A program made the position numbers and the translations under genes. Source: an uncultured Dysosmobacter sp. (GTDB lineage: Bacteria; Bacillota; Clostridia; Oscillospirales; Oscillospiraceae). Taken from it: 61,671 nt of DNA. The stretch covers positions 1 to 61,671 of the forward strand of contig CANQPD010000018.1 of the NCBI GenBank assembly GCA_947625655.1, in the 5' to 3' direction. Below, one piece after another: positions 1-8,231 of the stretch. Under the pieces are notes generated by a model, which saw nothing but the letters and a program-made list of their open reading frames with translations, ran no database searches and was not told the DNA's origin. Numbering within the stretch: the first letter of the stretch is position 1; the number at the start of each line of letters is the position of its first letter.

Positions 1-272
1 CTATCTACAATCAAGTTAAAAATGAACAGATAGATGGCATTATGATAATAGATAGCCATGATTATGGTGGTCAATATGAACAGAAGGCCATATCCACGGG
101 GTTCAGATTTAATAATTCAGAGGTAGTGTTTCACTTTAGTCATAGTTATTCTGCAAGCGGTAGTCAACCCATTAGAGAAGGTTTCGTTAACGACGACCAA
201 ACTTACGCCATAGTCACCGTTACTATCTCATCTACAGGAATACTTACTTATCAATACCACATCTTGGAATAA
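1..272 (+). CDS. 3' end of an unknown gene (partial)
   Basis: The frame is open from the first bases of the window (codons start at base 3) and stops with TAA at 270-272, so this is the C-terminal part (about 89 residues) of a longer protein. The visible part is rich in Ser, Thr, Tyr and alternating hydrophobic residues, as in beta-structured phage fibre or tail proteins, but no motif is decisive. An internal ATG at 42 could be mistaken for the start. A bidirectional terminator follows at once, so this is the last gene of its rightward unit. Confidence 0.6.
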   Translation, partial: IYNQVKNEQIDGIMIIDSHDYGGQYEQKAISTGFRFNNSEVVFHFSHSYSASGSQPIREGFVNDDQTYAIVTVTISSTGILTYQYHILE

Positions 273-282
273 TATAAAAGGG

Positions 283-313
283 AAAAGAGGTCAGATAAAT
301 ACTGACCTCTTTT
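283..313. terminator. Bidirectional intrinsic terminator
   Basis: A perfect 12-bp stem, AAAAGAGGTCAG at 283-294 paired with CTGACCTCTTTT at 302-313, encloses a 7-nt loop. A-runs and T-runs flank it on both strands. It lies between a rightward gene ending at 272 and a leftward gene ending at 329, so it can end transcription from both sides. Confidence 0.85.
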
Positions 314-328
314 GTGTGATTACATTTA

Positions 329-643
329 CTACTTTTGGTCTGGTTCTTTAACCTTGGCCTTTTGTTTGAAGTAGAACTTGGTTTCTACGAAAAGATAGGG
401 GTATTCCTTATTATCGGGGTCATATACCAAGGTATAATCTACCCCTCTAACGTTAGCTTTCATGTAATGAAACTTTCTCCAAGCTTCATCCTTTAGATTC
501 TTGATTACTTGTTCAAAAGAACGTACAAAACCAACTCTCTTCCTTAAGTACTTCTTTGTTCTACCAACTTCTTGGTAAAACATTTCCTCTACTACTCCAC
601 CAGCAGCATAGAACTGACCCGGAGTATAAACTTTTACTGCCAT
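329..643 (-). CDS. Hypothetical protein (104 aa), last gene of leftward cassette
   Basis: I do not recognise this protein. It is soluble, rich in Lys and Tyr, with no signal peptide or membrane segment. Its C-terminal half alternates charged and aromatic residues, which suggests a small beta-rich fold. It lies 13 nt downstream of the next leftward gene and ends beside the bidirectional terminator, so it is the last gene of a five-gene leftward unit (1741 to 329). Function unknown. Confidence 0.7.
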   Translation of the reverse strand: MAVKVYTPGQFYAAGGVVEEMFYQEVGRTKKYLRKRVGFVRSFEQVIKNLKDEAWRKFHYMKANVRGVDYTLVYDPDNKEYPYLFVETKFYFKQKAKVKEPDQK

Positions 644-656
644 ATAGATATTTTTA

Positions 657-1007
657 TTAAGGTTCCCAAATATCGAATGTTTGACCTTTAGCTGTAGTTA
701 TTCTTAATGAATAATGTTCTCTTACTACTCTTAGCTTAGTAAAGGTTAGGTCATGTTTACGGTATACATATTCCTCTAAGGACAATATCTCATTTTCAAT
801 ATTACCCTTTAATTGACCACTGAACTTTTGGGTGAATCCCTGAGTAAGATTATTTATCTTACCAGTGAGTTTATCCCGTAAAAGGGAAGGAATATTCCCG
901 TCTATGATTACTTTCTCTATATAAGCATCCCAAACCGGAATGGATTGCTTCTCTTCATCACTGGCTTTCCTTAAAATTACTTCAATGTCGTTTAACTCGA
1001 GTATCAT
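657..1007 (-). CDS. Hypothetical protein (116 aa)
   Basis: This is an unrecognised soluble protein. The middle is predicted helical with many charged residues, and the last 30 residues read as beta strands. Its start overlaps the end of the preceding membrane-protein gene by about 26 nt, which implies co-translation within the leftward cassette. No catalytic or metal-binding motif is visible. Confidence 0.7.
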   Translation of the reverse strand: MILELNDIEVILRKASDEEKQSIPVWDAYIEKVIIDGNIPSLLRDKLTGKINNLTQGFTQKFSGQLKGNIENEILSLEEYVYRKHDLTFTKLRVVREHYSLRITTAKGQTFDIWEP

Positions 1008-1227
1008 TCTTGAAAAGAATTTTGAGGGTTAGTATGAATAATCCAGTTATTACTGCCGGACTAACTGCCCATATAAGGAATAAAACTCCATATCTAACTG
1101 GGTTGGAGGCTTTTTTAAGAGGAGTTTCTTCGATTACACTTCTGATAAATAGGCAGAAGATAAATCCGAGGGTGTAGAACACTAAAAGGGTATAACCCAA
1201 CCAAGCCGGAGCAGGATTAGCAGTCAT
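982..1227 (-). CDS. Small two-helix membrane protein (about 81 aa)
   Basis: Two hydrophobic segments are visible: one near the N-terminus (around LLVFYTLGFIFCLFI) and one near the C-terminus (around GVLFLIWAVSPAVITGLFIL). They are joined by a charged linker. I place the start at 1227 because its ATG overlaps the upstream stop codon as TAATG, the usual arrangement for coupled translation. Earlier in-frame ATGs at 1242 and 1269 exist, but the 1269 version begins with an unlikely His-rich stretch. Size and topology would suit a holin or another envelope protein, but there is no direct evidence. Confidence 0.6.
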   Translation of the reverse strand: MTANPAPAWLGYTLLVFYTLGFIFCLFIRSVIEETPLKKASNPVRYGVLFLIWAVSPAVITGLFILTLKILFKNDTRVKRH

Positions 1228-1430
1228 TAAGATATCAGACATGATATGATTATTATGATGGTGATACAAATTATGAGTGTTTGAATAGTTTCTTTCTTAC
1301 CTTTGGACCAAGATTCATTACCTTCATATTCCTTGTTTACTCCTTTCAAAGCTTTCCAAGTCATACCTCCACAATATGCAGAGTAACTAATAACGTTTAC
1401 TGTAATCCAATGTAATAAGAAACGTATCAT
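1227..1430 (-). CDS. Small membrane protein (67 aa)
   Basis: The protein has an N-terminal hydrophobic stretch, a charged middle (KGKKET region) and a very hydrophobic Ile-rich C-terminal segment, so two membrane passes are likely. Its start overlaps the preceding gene's stop by 4 nt and its stop overlaps the next start as TAATG, so it is translationally coupled on both sides. Together with the neighbouring membrane gene it could be a holin/antiholin-type pair, but this is inference only. Confidence 0.6.
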   Translation of the reverse strand: MIRFLLHWITVNVISYSAYCGGMTWKALKGVNKEYEGNESWSKGKKETIQTLIICITIIIIISCLIS

Positions 1431-1741
1431 TTTCCTTCTATTTTTTCGATAATACGACTGATTTTGGCAGCTGCATACCGGATTATATCAGGATTTTTAA
1501 TCCCTTTCTTGTTGATAGCGGCCAATTTCTCCAAATCATGGTTCAAAGTTCTCTGTGCTACCAGAGTTTTATACTTTTCTTCGTTAAAAACCTCGATTTG
1601 ATACTTAGAATTGATAGGACGAAGAGTCCGGTCAGTCTTAATACCATTATCAAGGGTGTAAATTCCCTTTTTCCTCTCTTTAATTGCCGTCTTTTCAAAG
1701 AAGGCAGGACCTGTTACCAGTAATAAATCACCAACTTTCAT
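1427..1741 (-). CDS. Hypothetical protein (104 aa), first gene of leftward cassette
   Basis: The first 45 residues begin MKVGDLLLVTG and read like a small beta-barrel of the SH3 or KOW type, followed by a basic helical C-terminus. No specific family is recognised. It is the first gene of the leftward cassette, and its promoter should lie in 1742-1833, where I see no convincing Bacteroides-type promoter. The stop overlaps the next gene by 4 nt (ATGA). Confidence 0.65.
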   Translation of the reverse strand: MKVGDLLLVTGPAFFEKTAIKERKKGIYTLDNGIKTDRTLRPINSKYQIEVFNEEKYKTLVAQRTLNHDLEKLAAINKKGIKNPDIIRYAAAKISRIIEKIEGK

Positions 1742-1833
1742 GTAGTTTTGATATTAAATTTGCATATTAAAGTAGTCTTTGCAAGACCCTCCGGTATATA
1801 TTATAAAATTCTATTTTCAATGAATGTACTTGG

Positions 1834-2361
1834 TTATTTAGATAGCCTTTTTATTACTCTACGTATACATTCATTACCCACCCCAAACTTTTTAGATATG
1901 TATCCCGTTGATTTACCCTTATTATGTAACTCCATTATCTCAACTTCTTGTTCTTTAGTCAATTTTGACCAAGGGTTTAAATACCCAAATCTACCTTTAC
2001 CAGGATTATTCTCGGAGGTAAATAAAGTAGTTAACCTATTTTCCCTTAGTGCTTGTTGAATATTCATTCTCTGTGTACCCCAGTACAAATTACTTACCTT
2101 GTTATTCAAAGGGTTATTATCTCTATGGCATACACAGGGATAATTGTGAGGATTAGGGATATAAATCATAGCTACCAACCTAGAAACTGAAAAATGACGA
2201 TCTACTTTCTTGTCGGCAACGTGAATTCTAATTCTATATGACTTCCTATTACCCTTAGTTACTATTTTAAGCTTTCTTAATTCCCAACCCTGAGTTTTTA
2301 ATCTATATACTTTACCATCTCTAGTTACATGATATGGTAAGTCAAATACATTAGGTTTCAT
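1834..2361 (-). CDS. HNH homing endonuclease (free-standing, 175 aa)
   Basis: It has an N-terminal beta-rich module (residues 5-60, YHVTRDGKVYRL), an HNH_3-type core with IPNPHNYPCVCHRDNNPLNN and NLYWGT, and a C-terminal helix-turn-helix (about 130-172) of resolvase type. This is the typical layout of phage HNH homing enzymes. It is one of six related HNH proteins in the window, counting the one inside the terminase intein. It lies in the divergent gap before the cytosine methyltransferase gene, with only 18 nt between the two starts, which suggests insertion into a former promoter region. Expected action is site-specific DNA cleavage that spreads the gene itself. Confidence 0.85.
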   Translation of the reverse strand: MKPNVFDLPYHVTRDGKVYRLKTQGWELRKLKIVTKGNRKSYRIRIHVADKKVDRHFSVSRLVAMIYIPNPHNYPCVCHRDNNPLNNKVSNLYWGTQRMNIQQALRENRLTTLFTSENNPGKGRFGYLNPWSKLTKEQEVEIMELHNKGKSTGYISKKFGVGNECIRRVIKRLSK

Positions 2362-2379
2362 ATATCATCCTTATAAAAT

Positions 2380-3396
2380 ATGCAAAAACCAATAGTAATT
2401 TTGGGAGTTGATGCAGCTCAAGGAGCATTGTTATTCCCTTTCAAAGAATCCGGTAAAATAGTAGCCAATGTAGAGCCAAGAGCAGTATTTCACTCCAAAA
2501 AAGAAGAGCAATGGAAGCTCAATTTCGGGGATATACCCTTTGTAAGGTCTTTAGAGGAGGTAAAAGCTCAAAAAATAGACCTGATACTCGGTTCTCCATC
2601 ATGTGGACATAGCTCTGTATTCTCATACTCCAGGAAAAAATCCCTCGGTAAACCACGGGAAGATGTCACCCTCAATTTATATCTTTCCAGTATTAAGAAA
2701 TTCAAACCAGTAGTATTTATGCTGGAGAACCTCCCTAAACTTCTAGATTTTATCCCTATCGGGGAATGGGAGCATAATTTACCCGATTATAAACTTATAG
2801 TTCACTGTCACTCCGTTACGGTATTCGGTAATTCCCAACAAAGTAGGAAACGTTTGGTATTGATAGGAGTGAGAAAAGACTCAAAAATCAATCCCCAGAT
2901 ATTTGACCATACTTTTCAGGTTACCAAACCCAAGAATCTGTGTCAACTGAAGAAAGGGGTCAGGAGAGACATAAACTATAGAGAAGCTGACGATAAAAAA
3001 TTGGCCATGTATCATTATGCAGATAAGTCAAAAACTACTTTGACAGTAGCTCAAGTGAGAAAGCTATGGAGAACTGAGTTCAAAAATGATTACAAATGGC
3101 CCATGAGAACTCAAAAGATGAAGACTCTTCCTGGAGTATATAGAAATAGGAAAAAGAGCTACCCATTAACCGTAAGACCTTCATCAAGGCAATTTAATCC
3201 CCACGGTAGAATAATGGGACTTGATGAATATAGGGTGATTATGGGTTTTCCCAAATCATTCAAGGTATATTTTGACAATGCTAATCCGACTTATTGGTTG
3301 AATAAAGGGAGAAATACCCTAACTAAGGGTGCCGTATATGAGAATTCATTGTGGTTAAAATCCTGTTTACAAAAGGCTGGTCTAATATCAAAATGA
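2380..3396 (+). CDS. DNA cytosine-C5 methyltransferase, divergent
   Basis: Motifs of C5-methyltransferases occur in order. A glycine-poor motif I lies near the N-terminus (VILGVDAAQG). The catalytic loop GSPSCGHSS has Cys75. Motif VI is ENLPKLL (Glu116), motif VIII is QQSRKR (153-158), and a late motif IX/X-like region includes MGFP. At 338 aa the length fits a compact enzyme with a short target-recognition domain. The usual PPC is PSC here and motif I is weak, so it is a distant member. The reaction would be methylation of cytosine in DNA, giving protection from host restriction. The gene is divergent from the HNH gene. No cognate nuclease gene is adjacent. Confidence 0.75.
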   Translation: MQKPIVILGVDAAQGALLFPFKESGKIVANVEPRAVFHSKKEEQWKLNFGDIPFVRSLEEVKAQKIDLILGSPSCGHSSVFSYSRKKSLGKPREDVTLNLYLSSIKKFKPVVFMLENLPKLLDFIPIGEWEHNLPDYKLIVHCHSVTVFGNSQQSRKRLVLIGVRKDSKINPQIFDHTFQVTKPKNLCQLKKGVRRDINYREADDKKLAMYHYADKSKTTLTVAQVRKLWRTEFKNDYKWPMRTQKMKTLPGVYRNRKKSYPLTVRPSSRQFNPHGRIMGLDEYRVIMGFPKSFKVYFDNANPTYWLNKGRNTLTKGAVYENSLWLKSCLQKAGLISK

Positions 3397-3425
3397 ATAT
3401 CCCCTATCGCGTACGTATATGCGCA

Positions 3426-3497
3426 GTTATTGAGTATTTTTCTTTAGAAAAATACGAAAATAACCTCCAGCTTGCTGGAGTACTTAGCTTTTAAGTA
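3426..3497. repeat. Three back-to-back hairpins after the methyltransferase gene
   Basis: The 169-bp gap 3397-3565 holds three consecutive inverted repeats. The first is GTATTTTTC/GAAAAATAC (3434-3455, extended by GTTATT/AATAAC to 3426-3464). The second is CTCCAGC-TT-GCTGGAG (3465-3480). The third is TACTTA/TAAGTA (3481-3497). Just upstream is GTACGTATATGCGCA, which shares words with the palindrome cluster at 40.1 kb. Downstream are two runs of six C around a TATAAT box (3529-3534), possibly part of the promoter of the late genes starting at 3566, though no clear -33/-35 box is seen. Confidence 0.6.
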
Positions 3498-3565
3498 TTA
3501 GTTTTAAGATTTACTTTCTTTACCCCCCTATAATCCCCCCTAATTGTTTTCATAAACCCTGAACC

Positions 3566-4225
3566 ATGAAAAATGTAATCCTAACCTCGGCCTTCATATT
3601 TATGGCCTTAACCATATTTTGGCTATGGAACCGAAATTCTGAATTAAGGCATGACCTTAAAAATTCTATCGAGCAACCTGATACCATTTGGGTTAATAAA
3701 TCCTTTGTACCAAAGGTTGAATTCCCTAAGATTCAATTACCCAAAATGGTATTTCTCTATCGGATTGATTCTGTTCCTATCGAACGAATTGAATATGTTG
3801 ATAGAGTAGTTACTATCATTCAGAAGGATTCGACCAAAATTGAATACAATGAGTTATTCCTGACCAATTATCCCAAAGCTCCTAAGTTATTGCAAATACT
3901 CTCGAATAAGGATAAGCTATCTATCACTACATTTAATACCGATTGTAAGCTTATTACTGAGGAGTATTCGGTAAACTATTCTCGTTATCAATACAACTAC
4001 CTGGATAGTAAATTAACTTACAAGAAAACATCCTTCCTAAAAAGATTTAATCCCGTAGTTCAGTATACCCTACGACCAGTACATAACTTCCATGATTTGG
4101 ATTTTGGCTTGAAATACAATACCAGTAAATTTAATTATGAAGCCGGGTTGAATATCAACTATTATCCTAAGCTTCGGGATAATTTAGGTCTCGATCCTTA
4201 CTTAAGAATTTCATACAATTTCTGA
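3566..4225 (+). CDS. Membrane-anchored protein with outer-membrane-like C-terminus
   Basis: An uncleaved N-terminal hydrophobic segment (residues 4-22) is followed by a charged linker with a Pro- and Lys-rich stretch. The C-terminal 60 residues are amphipathic beta strands ending in ISYNF, and a terminal Phe is the hallmark of outer-membrane beta-barrel proteins. An inner-membrane anchor joined to an outer-membrane-directed end resembles a one-protein spanin that fuses the two membranes at lysis. That role is inferred. The gene lies 1 nt before the terminase gene and opens the late module. Confidence 0.6.
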   Translation: MKNVILTSAFIFMALTIFWLWNRNSELRHDLKNSIEQPDTIWVNKSFVPKVEFPKIQLPKMVFLYRIDSVPIERIEYVDRVVTIIQKDSTKIEYNELFLTNYPKAPKLLQILSNKDKLSITTFNTDCKLITEEYSVNYSRYQYNYLDSKLTYKKTSFLKRFNPVVQYTLRPVHNFHDLDFGLKYNTSKFNYEAGLNINYYPKLRDNLGLDPYLRISYNF

Positions 4226-4226
4226 C

Positions 4227-6722
4227 ATGGCAAGAAAGAAGACATTAGTTGAAGATGCGAGTATTACACCTGAACAGCTTAAAACTCTGGTTCGGGTGAT
4301 GAAAGACCCGTTCTTCTTTTCTACTTTCTGCTACGTGATAAACCCAGTGTTGGGCATGGTAAAGTTCTTGCTCTACCCTTTTCAGAAGGCAGTGCTATAC
4401 CAATTCATGCTCAACAGGTTCAATATCATCCTAAAGTTTCGTCAGGCTGGTATTACTGAGCTAATCTCTCTCTACTGTCTTTGGTTAGCAATGTATCACC
4501 CTAACAAGAAGATAAATATTATCTCAATCAAGGACACCGTAGCAAAGAAGGTACTAAAGAAGATTAAGTTCATGTACAAGAACCTACCCTCATATCTGCA
4601 AGAGCCAATTACTAATGGTCGTGCAGGAGAGTTTGGTTCTGTATCAACTATAGAGTTTGCAAACGGTTCAGTTATTGAATCTATACCAACCTCTGACCAA
4701 GCTGGTCGTTCTGAATCTTTGTCATTGTTGGTGATTGATGAAGCAGCAATTGTAAGATGGGCTTCAACTATCTGGGCATCAGCCTTCCCTACTCTATCAA
4801 CTGGTGGTGCTGCTATAGTAAACTCATGTATCACGGGTGACACTCAGATAATAGGTAAAGATGGACCTTTCAGAGTTGATTCTATATGTCCTAAGACCTT
4901 TGGTAAGATGGATATATCACATCTTGGGCTGAGAGTATTATCACATACTGGAAAGTGGCAGAGAGTACTTGGTTCTGTAAATAAGGGTGTACTGAAAACT
5001 TGGGAAGTTCACAATGAACAAGGTAGGGTTATTAAATGTACTCCAAAACATAAGTTGTATACTCTTGAAGGTTGGTTACCTGTTTCAGAGATAATCAAAC
5101 GAGATATACCTGCTATCTTCTATCATACTGGTATAAGGGGTTTGGAGCAGAATCCAATAACCCTAAAACCCAAGAAAGAGATATGCAAACCCATACCTGG
5201 TTATCCAAACTATGAAGTCTCCAACTGGGGAAGAATCTTCATTGTAAAGAATGGGACGAGGGTAGAGAAGTTACCAAGACCTTGTAATAATAGGGAGAGA
5301 TACCTAAATATAAGGTTGTGGAATAAGGGTCAAAAGAAAAAGATATGTGTCCACAATCTGGTGGCTAAAGTATTCTTAGGAGAAATTCCAGAAGGATATG
5401 TAGTTGACCACATAAACAATAATCCATCGGATAACTATGTAACCAATCTCCAGATAGTTACAGTAGCTGAGAACAGTCAAAAAGCTGCAAAATATTCTTA
5501 TGGAATGAAGCTTGGGTCTAAACTAAAAGGTGGATTCAACTACGACTTAAGAGTAGTAGCTTACATAAGGTATCGTTATCAAGAGCTTGGTTACTATTAT
5601 GGAGTGTTGGAGAAGATATCTCAGGAGATTGAGAATAAGTTTGAGGTTAAACTGAATAAGTCTTATATTCAACGTATTGTATCTGGTAAACGTGGTACAA
5701 GTATCTATCTTTCTAAGCTGAAAGTAGTTAGAAAGTATTACGATACCATTTATGACATTTGCGTTGAAAACGATGAATCTTACCTCATCAACGAAGACTA
5801 CGTGTCTCATAACACCCCTTATGGTGTAGGGAACTTCTTCCATAGTACTTGGGTAGATGCCATATCTGGAGGCAACCCATTCAACCCAATCCGATTGTAT
5901 TGGCAGATGCACCCTGACCGAGATGAGAAATGGTATGAAGAAATGTCTGCTGCTCTTGGTCCCAAGAGAACTGCTCAGGAGATAGATGGTGACTTTCTAT
6001 CATCAGGTAATACAGTATTTGACTTAGCTGATATTAAAGCTATAGAGGAATGCTTATTCGACTACCCTGTTATCAATACTCGTCTCAAAGGTCAGTATAA
6101 AGAGTTCAACGAACCAGACCCGAACAAAGAATACTTTATTGGTGGTGACTGTGCTACTGGTAGAGGTACTGACTACTCTGCTTTCACCTGTATGGATAAA
6201 GAAGGAGAAGAGGCTGCAGTATATAAGGGGAGAATACCCCTGAACAAGTATGCCCGACTCCTTGGAGATATTGGAGAGAAGTATAACTTTGCTAAGTTAG
6301 CCCCAGAGACTAACGACGTTGGTATGACGGTAACTACCATACTTCAGGATGAGGGATATCCTAATTTATACTTCTATACTAAGCTCTTACGTAAGAAGAG
6401 GAAGAACAGACCCGAGGAAGATAAATTCCCTGGATGGTTAACTACAACCAAGAACCGTTCTGTAATCATCGAGAACTTAGAGAAGGATATCCGGGAAGAG
6501 AATGTAATTGTAAAAGACCCGTTCTTTGTACAAGAAGCATATACTTTCATCTATGACGGGGCTGGAAGACCAATTGCTCGTGGTAAGCATAGAATGAATA
6601 ACTCATCTATGGACCTAGATTTGGAAGGTGAAACCTATTCCGATGATGCTATATTCGGTAAAGCCATCACAAATCATATCAGGTCTCACAGTCCATCTGG
6701 TACTGTAGTAATTCCTCAGTAA
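4227..6722 (+). CDS. terL: Terminase large subunit with in-frame intein
   Basis: This is the DNA-packaging motor. The N-terminal ATPase has a phage-type Walker A (FRQAGITE, 71-78) and Walker B (LLVIDEAA, 167-174). The C-terminal RNase H-like nuclease has Asp in GGDCATGRGTDYS, Glu in APETNDVG and a late DD in YSDDAIFG. Residues 201-529 are a 329-aa intein. Without it the mature protein is 502 aa, the normal TerL size. The intein splits NS and TPYGVGNFFHSTW in the conserved coupling motif. No small terminase subunit was recognised in the window. Confidence 0.95.
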   Translation: MARKKTLVEDASITPEQLKTLVRVMKDPFFFSTFCYVINPVLGMVKFLLYPFQKAVLYQFMLNRFNIILKFRQAGITELISLYCLWLAMYHPNKKINIISIKDTVAKKVLKKIKFMYKNLPSYLQEPITNGRAGEFGSVSTIEFANGSVIESIPTSDQAGRSESLSLLVIDEAAIVRWASTIWASAFPTLSTGGAAIVNSCITGDTQIIGKDGPFRVDSICPKTFGKMDISHLGLRVLSHTGKWQRVLGSVNKGVLKTWEVHNEQGRVIKCTPKHKLYTLEGWLPVSEIIKRDIPAIFYHTGIRGLEQNPITLKPKKEICKPIPGYPNYEVSNWGRIFIVKNGTRVEKLPRPCNNRERYLNIRLWNKGQKKKICVHNLVAKVFLGEIPEGYVVDHINNNPSDNYVTNLQIVTVAENSQKAAKYSYGMKLGSKLKGGFNYDLRVVAYIRYRYQELGYYYGVLEKISQEIENKFEVKLNKSYIQRIVSGKRGTSIYLSKLKVVRKYYDTIYDICVENDESYLINEDYVSHNTPYGVGNFFHSTWVDAISGGNPFNPIRLYWQMHPDRDEKWYEEMSAALGPKRTAQEIDGDFLSSGNTVFDLADIKAIEECLFDYPVINTRLKGQYKEFNEPDPNKEYFIGGDCATGRGTDYSAFTCMDKEGEEAAVYKGRIPLNKYARLLGDIGEKYNFAKLAPETNDVGMTVTTILQDEGYPNLYFYTKLLRKKRKNRPEEDKFPGWLTTTKNRSVIIENLEKDIREENVIVKDPFFVQEAYTFIYDGAGRPIARGKHRMNNSSMDLDLEGETYSDDAIFGKAITNHIRSHSPSGTVVIPQ
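4827..5813 (+). other. Intein with embedded HNH endonuclease inside TerL
   Basis: The splice junctions are clear. Block A starts with Cys (CITGDTQIIG), block B contains CTPKHKLYT, the C-terminal blocks contain YDICVENDESYLI, and the intein ends in Ser-His-Asn followed by Thr as the +1 extein residue. In the middle is an endonuclease region with a NUMOD4-like motif (PGYPNYEVSNWGR), an HNH core (VVDHINNNPSDN) and a helix-turn-helix tail. The insertion point is the ATPase coupling motif, a conserved site typical of inteins. The protein should splice itself out after translation. Confidence 0.92.
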
Positions 6723-6743
6723 GCATAAATCATTCAATATAAC

Positions 6744-8228
6744 ATGAAACTTAATCCTATCAGTTGGTTCACCAGGTCTAAGCCTGTGGAATCTCAGAAC
6801 AAAGATGAGGGAAAGGGTTCAATAAGTCCGGGCAGAGTTTCTCAACCAGATGATGGTGTGGGGAACTCTGAACTCATTACCACTCTCAATGGTATGACGA
6901 ACTTAGTTACCCCAACGTTCAGAACAGAACTAATACCTATTATTCGGGACTTGTACAAGATAAACCCGGACGTCAGCATTGCATTGCAGGACATGTTCAA
7001 GTTGTCGAATACAGGTCATACTATCGACTTCCCAAACAACACTCCCGAGGAGTCCACCAAGATGAGGGAACATTTAAGGAATGTATCCAAGAGGTGGTCG
7101 AAGTATACAGCCGGAATAGATGGGTTGGTAAACAAGTTCATAGTTCAGCTTCTTGTTAGTGGTGCTATATCGGTGGAAGGAGTACCAAACAAGAAGTTAA
7201 CAGGATTGGAAACCATACTCTTCATTAAACCTGAAACTATAAGGTTTAAGAGAGAGAACAATGGAGTATATCACCCATACCAAAGGAATCCCCGTTTGGT
7301 AGATGGTCTCAAGGATTCATTCATACGATTGAATACCGAGACCTATTGTTATGTTGGTATGTACAATGATACCGATGAACCCTATGGGGTACCTCCATTT
7401 ATGTCGGCTTTGGATTCTATCGCTGGTCAGCATACCATGCGAAAGAATTTCAAACATATCATGGAGGTAATGGGTATGGTTGGTTTCCTTGAAGCTAAGA
7501 TGGCTAAACCTCCTCGTACTGCTGGAGAAAGTGAAAAAGCCTATGCTGCTCGTTTGGAAAGTACTCTCAGGAAGATGAAGACCAATATCGTTGGTGGTAT
7601 GTCAGATGGAGTAGTGGTTGGTTACATAGATGACCATGAATTCGAACTGAGGTCAACTTCGGCTTCTATGCAGAATATAAACCTCCCTTGGAATATGAAT
7701 CAGCAATCCGTGGCAAATGGCCTCGGAGTAAATGGTTCTATCATCGGAGTATCTGCATCACAGAGTGGTACTGAGGGAGGAGCTGGCATACAGCTGTCCA
7801 AGATGATATCCCAGTTAAAGAATATCCAAACCTTGGTAATCTTTGTACTGGAGTTCTTTTATTCTCTAGAACTGCGCCTGGCAGGGTTTAACAACAAGGG
7901 AATAACTATCAAGTTTGGAACCTCAACTGTTTCAGATGATATTAAGTTACAACAGGCTCGTGAATATCGGGCTCGTGTAAATGTAACCCTGTATAATCAG
8001 GGTATCATCAGTCAGGACCAGTTTGCTCGTGATATGGGTTATGAAACTCCGGACCAACCCGAACCAAGAACTCCTGTGGATTCGGATGATTCAGATGGTA
8101 CGGGAGATTCAGATACTGGTAAGAAGAAAAAGAAACGGGAAGATGACAAAGACAAGTCAGACCGTAGGACCAGGGATAAAACAAACCCTAATCCCAAAAG
8201 AAAAGACCAAGACAGTAAACCAAGATAA
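6744..8228 (+). CDS. Portal protein
   Basis: At 494 aa, placed directly after the terminase and before the protease-scaffold gene, it fits a portal, the dodecameric ring through which DNA enters the head. The body (residues 55-430) has the mixed helical pattern of portals, including a long helix with many charged residues around MAKPPRTAGESEKAY and a region rich in Asn and Gln about residues 300-350. The last 60 residues are a disordered Asp/Ser/Lys-rich tail. There is no single diagnostic motif, so the call rests on order and length. Confidence 0.85.
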   Translation: MKLNPISWFTRSKPVESQNKDEGKGSISPGRVSQPDDGVGNSELITTLNGMTNLVTPTFRTELIPIIRDLYKINPDVSIALQDMFKLSNTGHTIDFPNNTPEESTKMREHLRNVSKRWSKYTAGIDGLVNKFIVQLLVSGAISVEGVPNKKLTGLETILFIKPETIRFKRENNGVYHPYQRNPRLVDGLKDSFIRLNTETYCYVGMYNDTDEPYGVPPFMSALDSIAGQHTMRKNFKHIMEVMGMVGFLEAKMAKPPRTAGESEKAYAARLESTLRKMKTNIVGGMSDGVVVGYIDDHEFELRSTSASMQNINLPWNMNQQSVANGLGVNGSIIGVSASQSGTEGGAGIQLSKMISQLKNIQTLVIFVLEFFYSLELRLAGFNNKGITIKFGTSTVSDDIKLQQAREYRARVNVTLYNQGIISQDQFARDMGYETPDQPEPRTPVDSDDSDGTGDSDTGKKKKKREDDKDKSDRRTRDKTNPNPKRKDQDSKPR

Positions 8229-8231
8229 ATT

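Noticed and set aside
1742..1833. TAAATTTG at 1755-1762 as a Bacteroides -7 element
   Set aside because: There is no TTTG 19-21 nt upstream, and it would read toward the leftward HNH gene on the wrong strand.
3393..3494. A 33-codon frame starting with ATGA overlap after the methyltransferase
   Set aside because: It runs through the stacked hairpins and has no recognisable composition. The palindromic DNA explains the sequence better.
3520..3536. E. coli-like promoter with TATAAT before 3566
   Set aside because: No -35 at proper spacing, and Bacteroidota polymerase does not use this consensus. Kept only as a remark.
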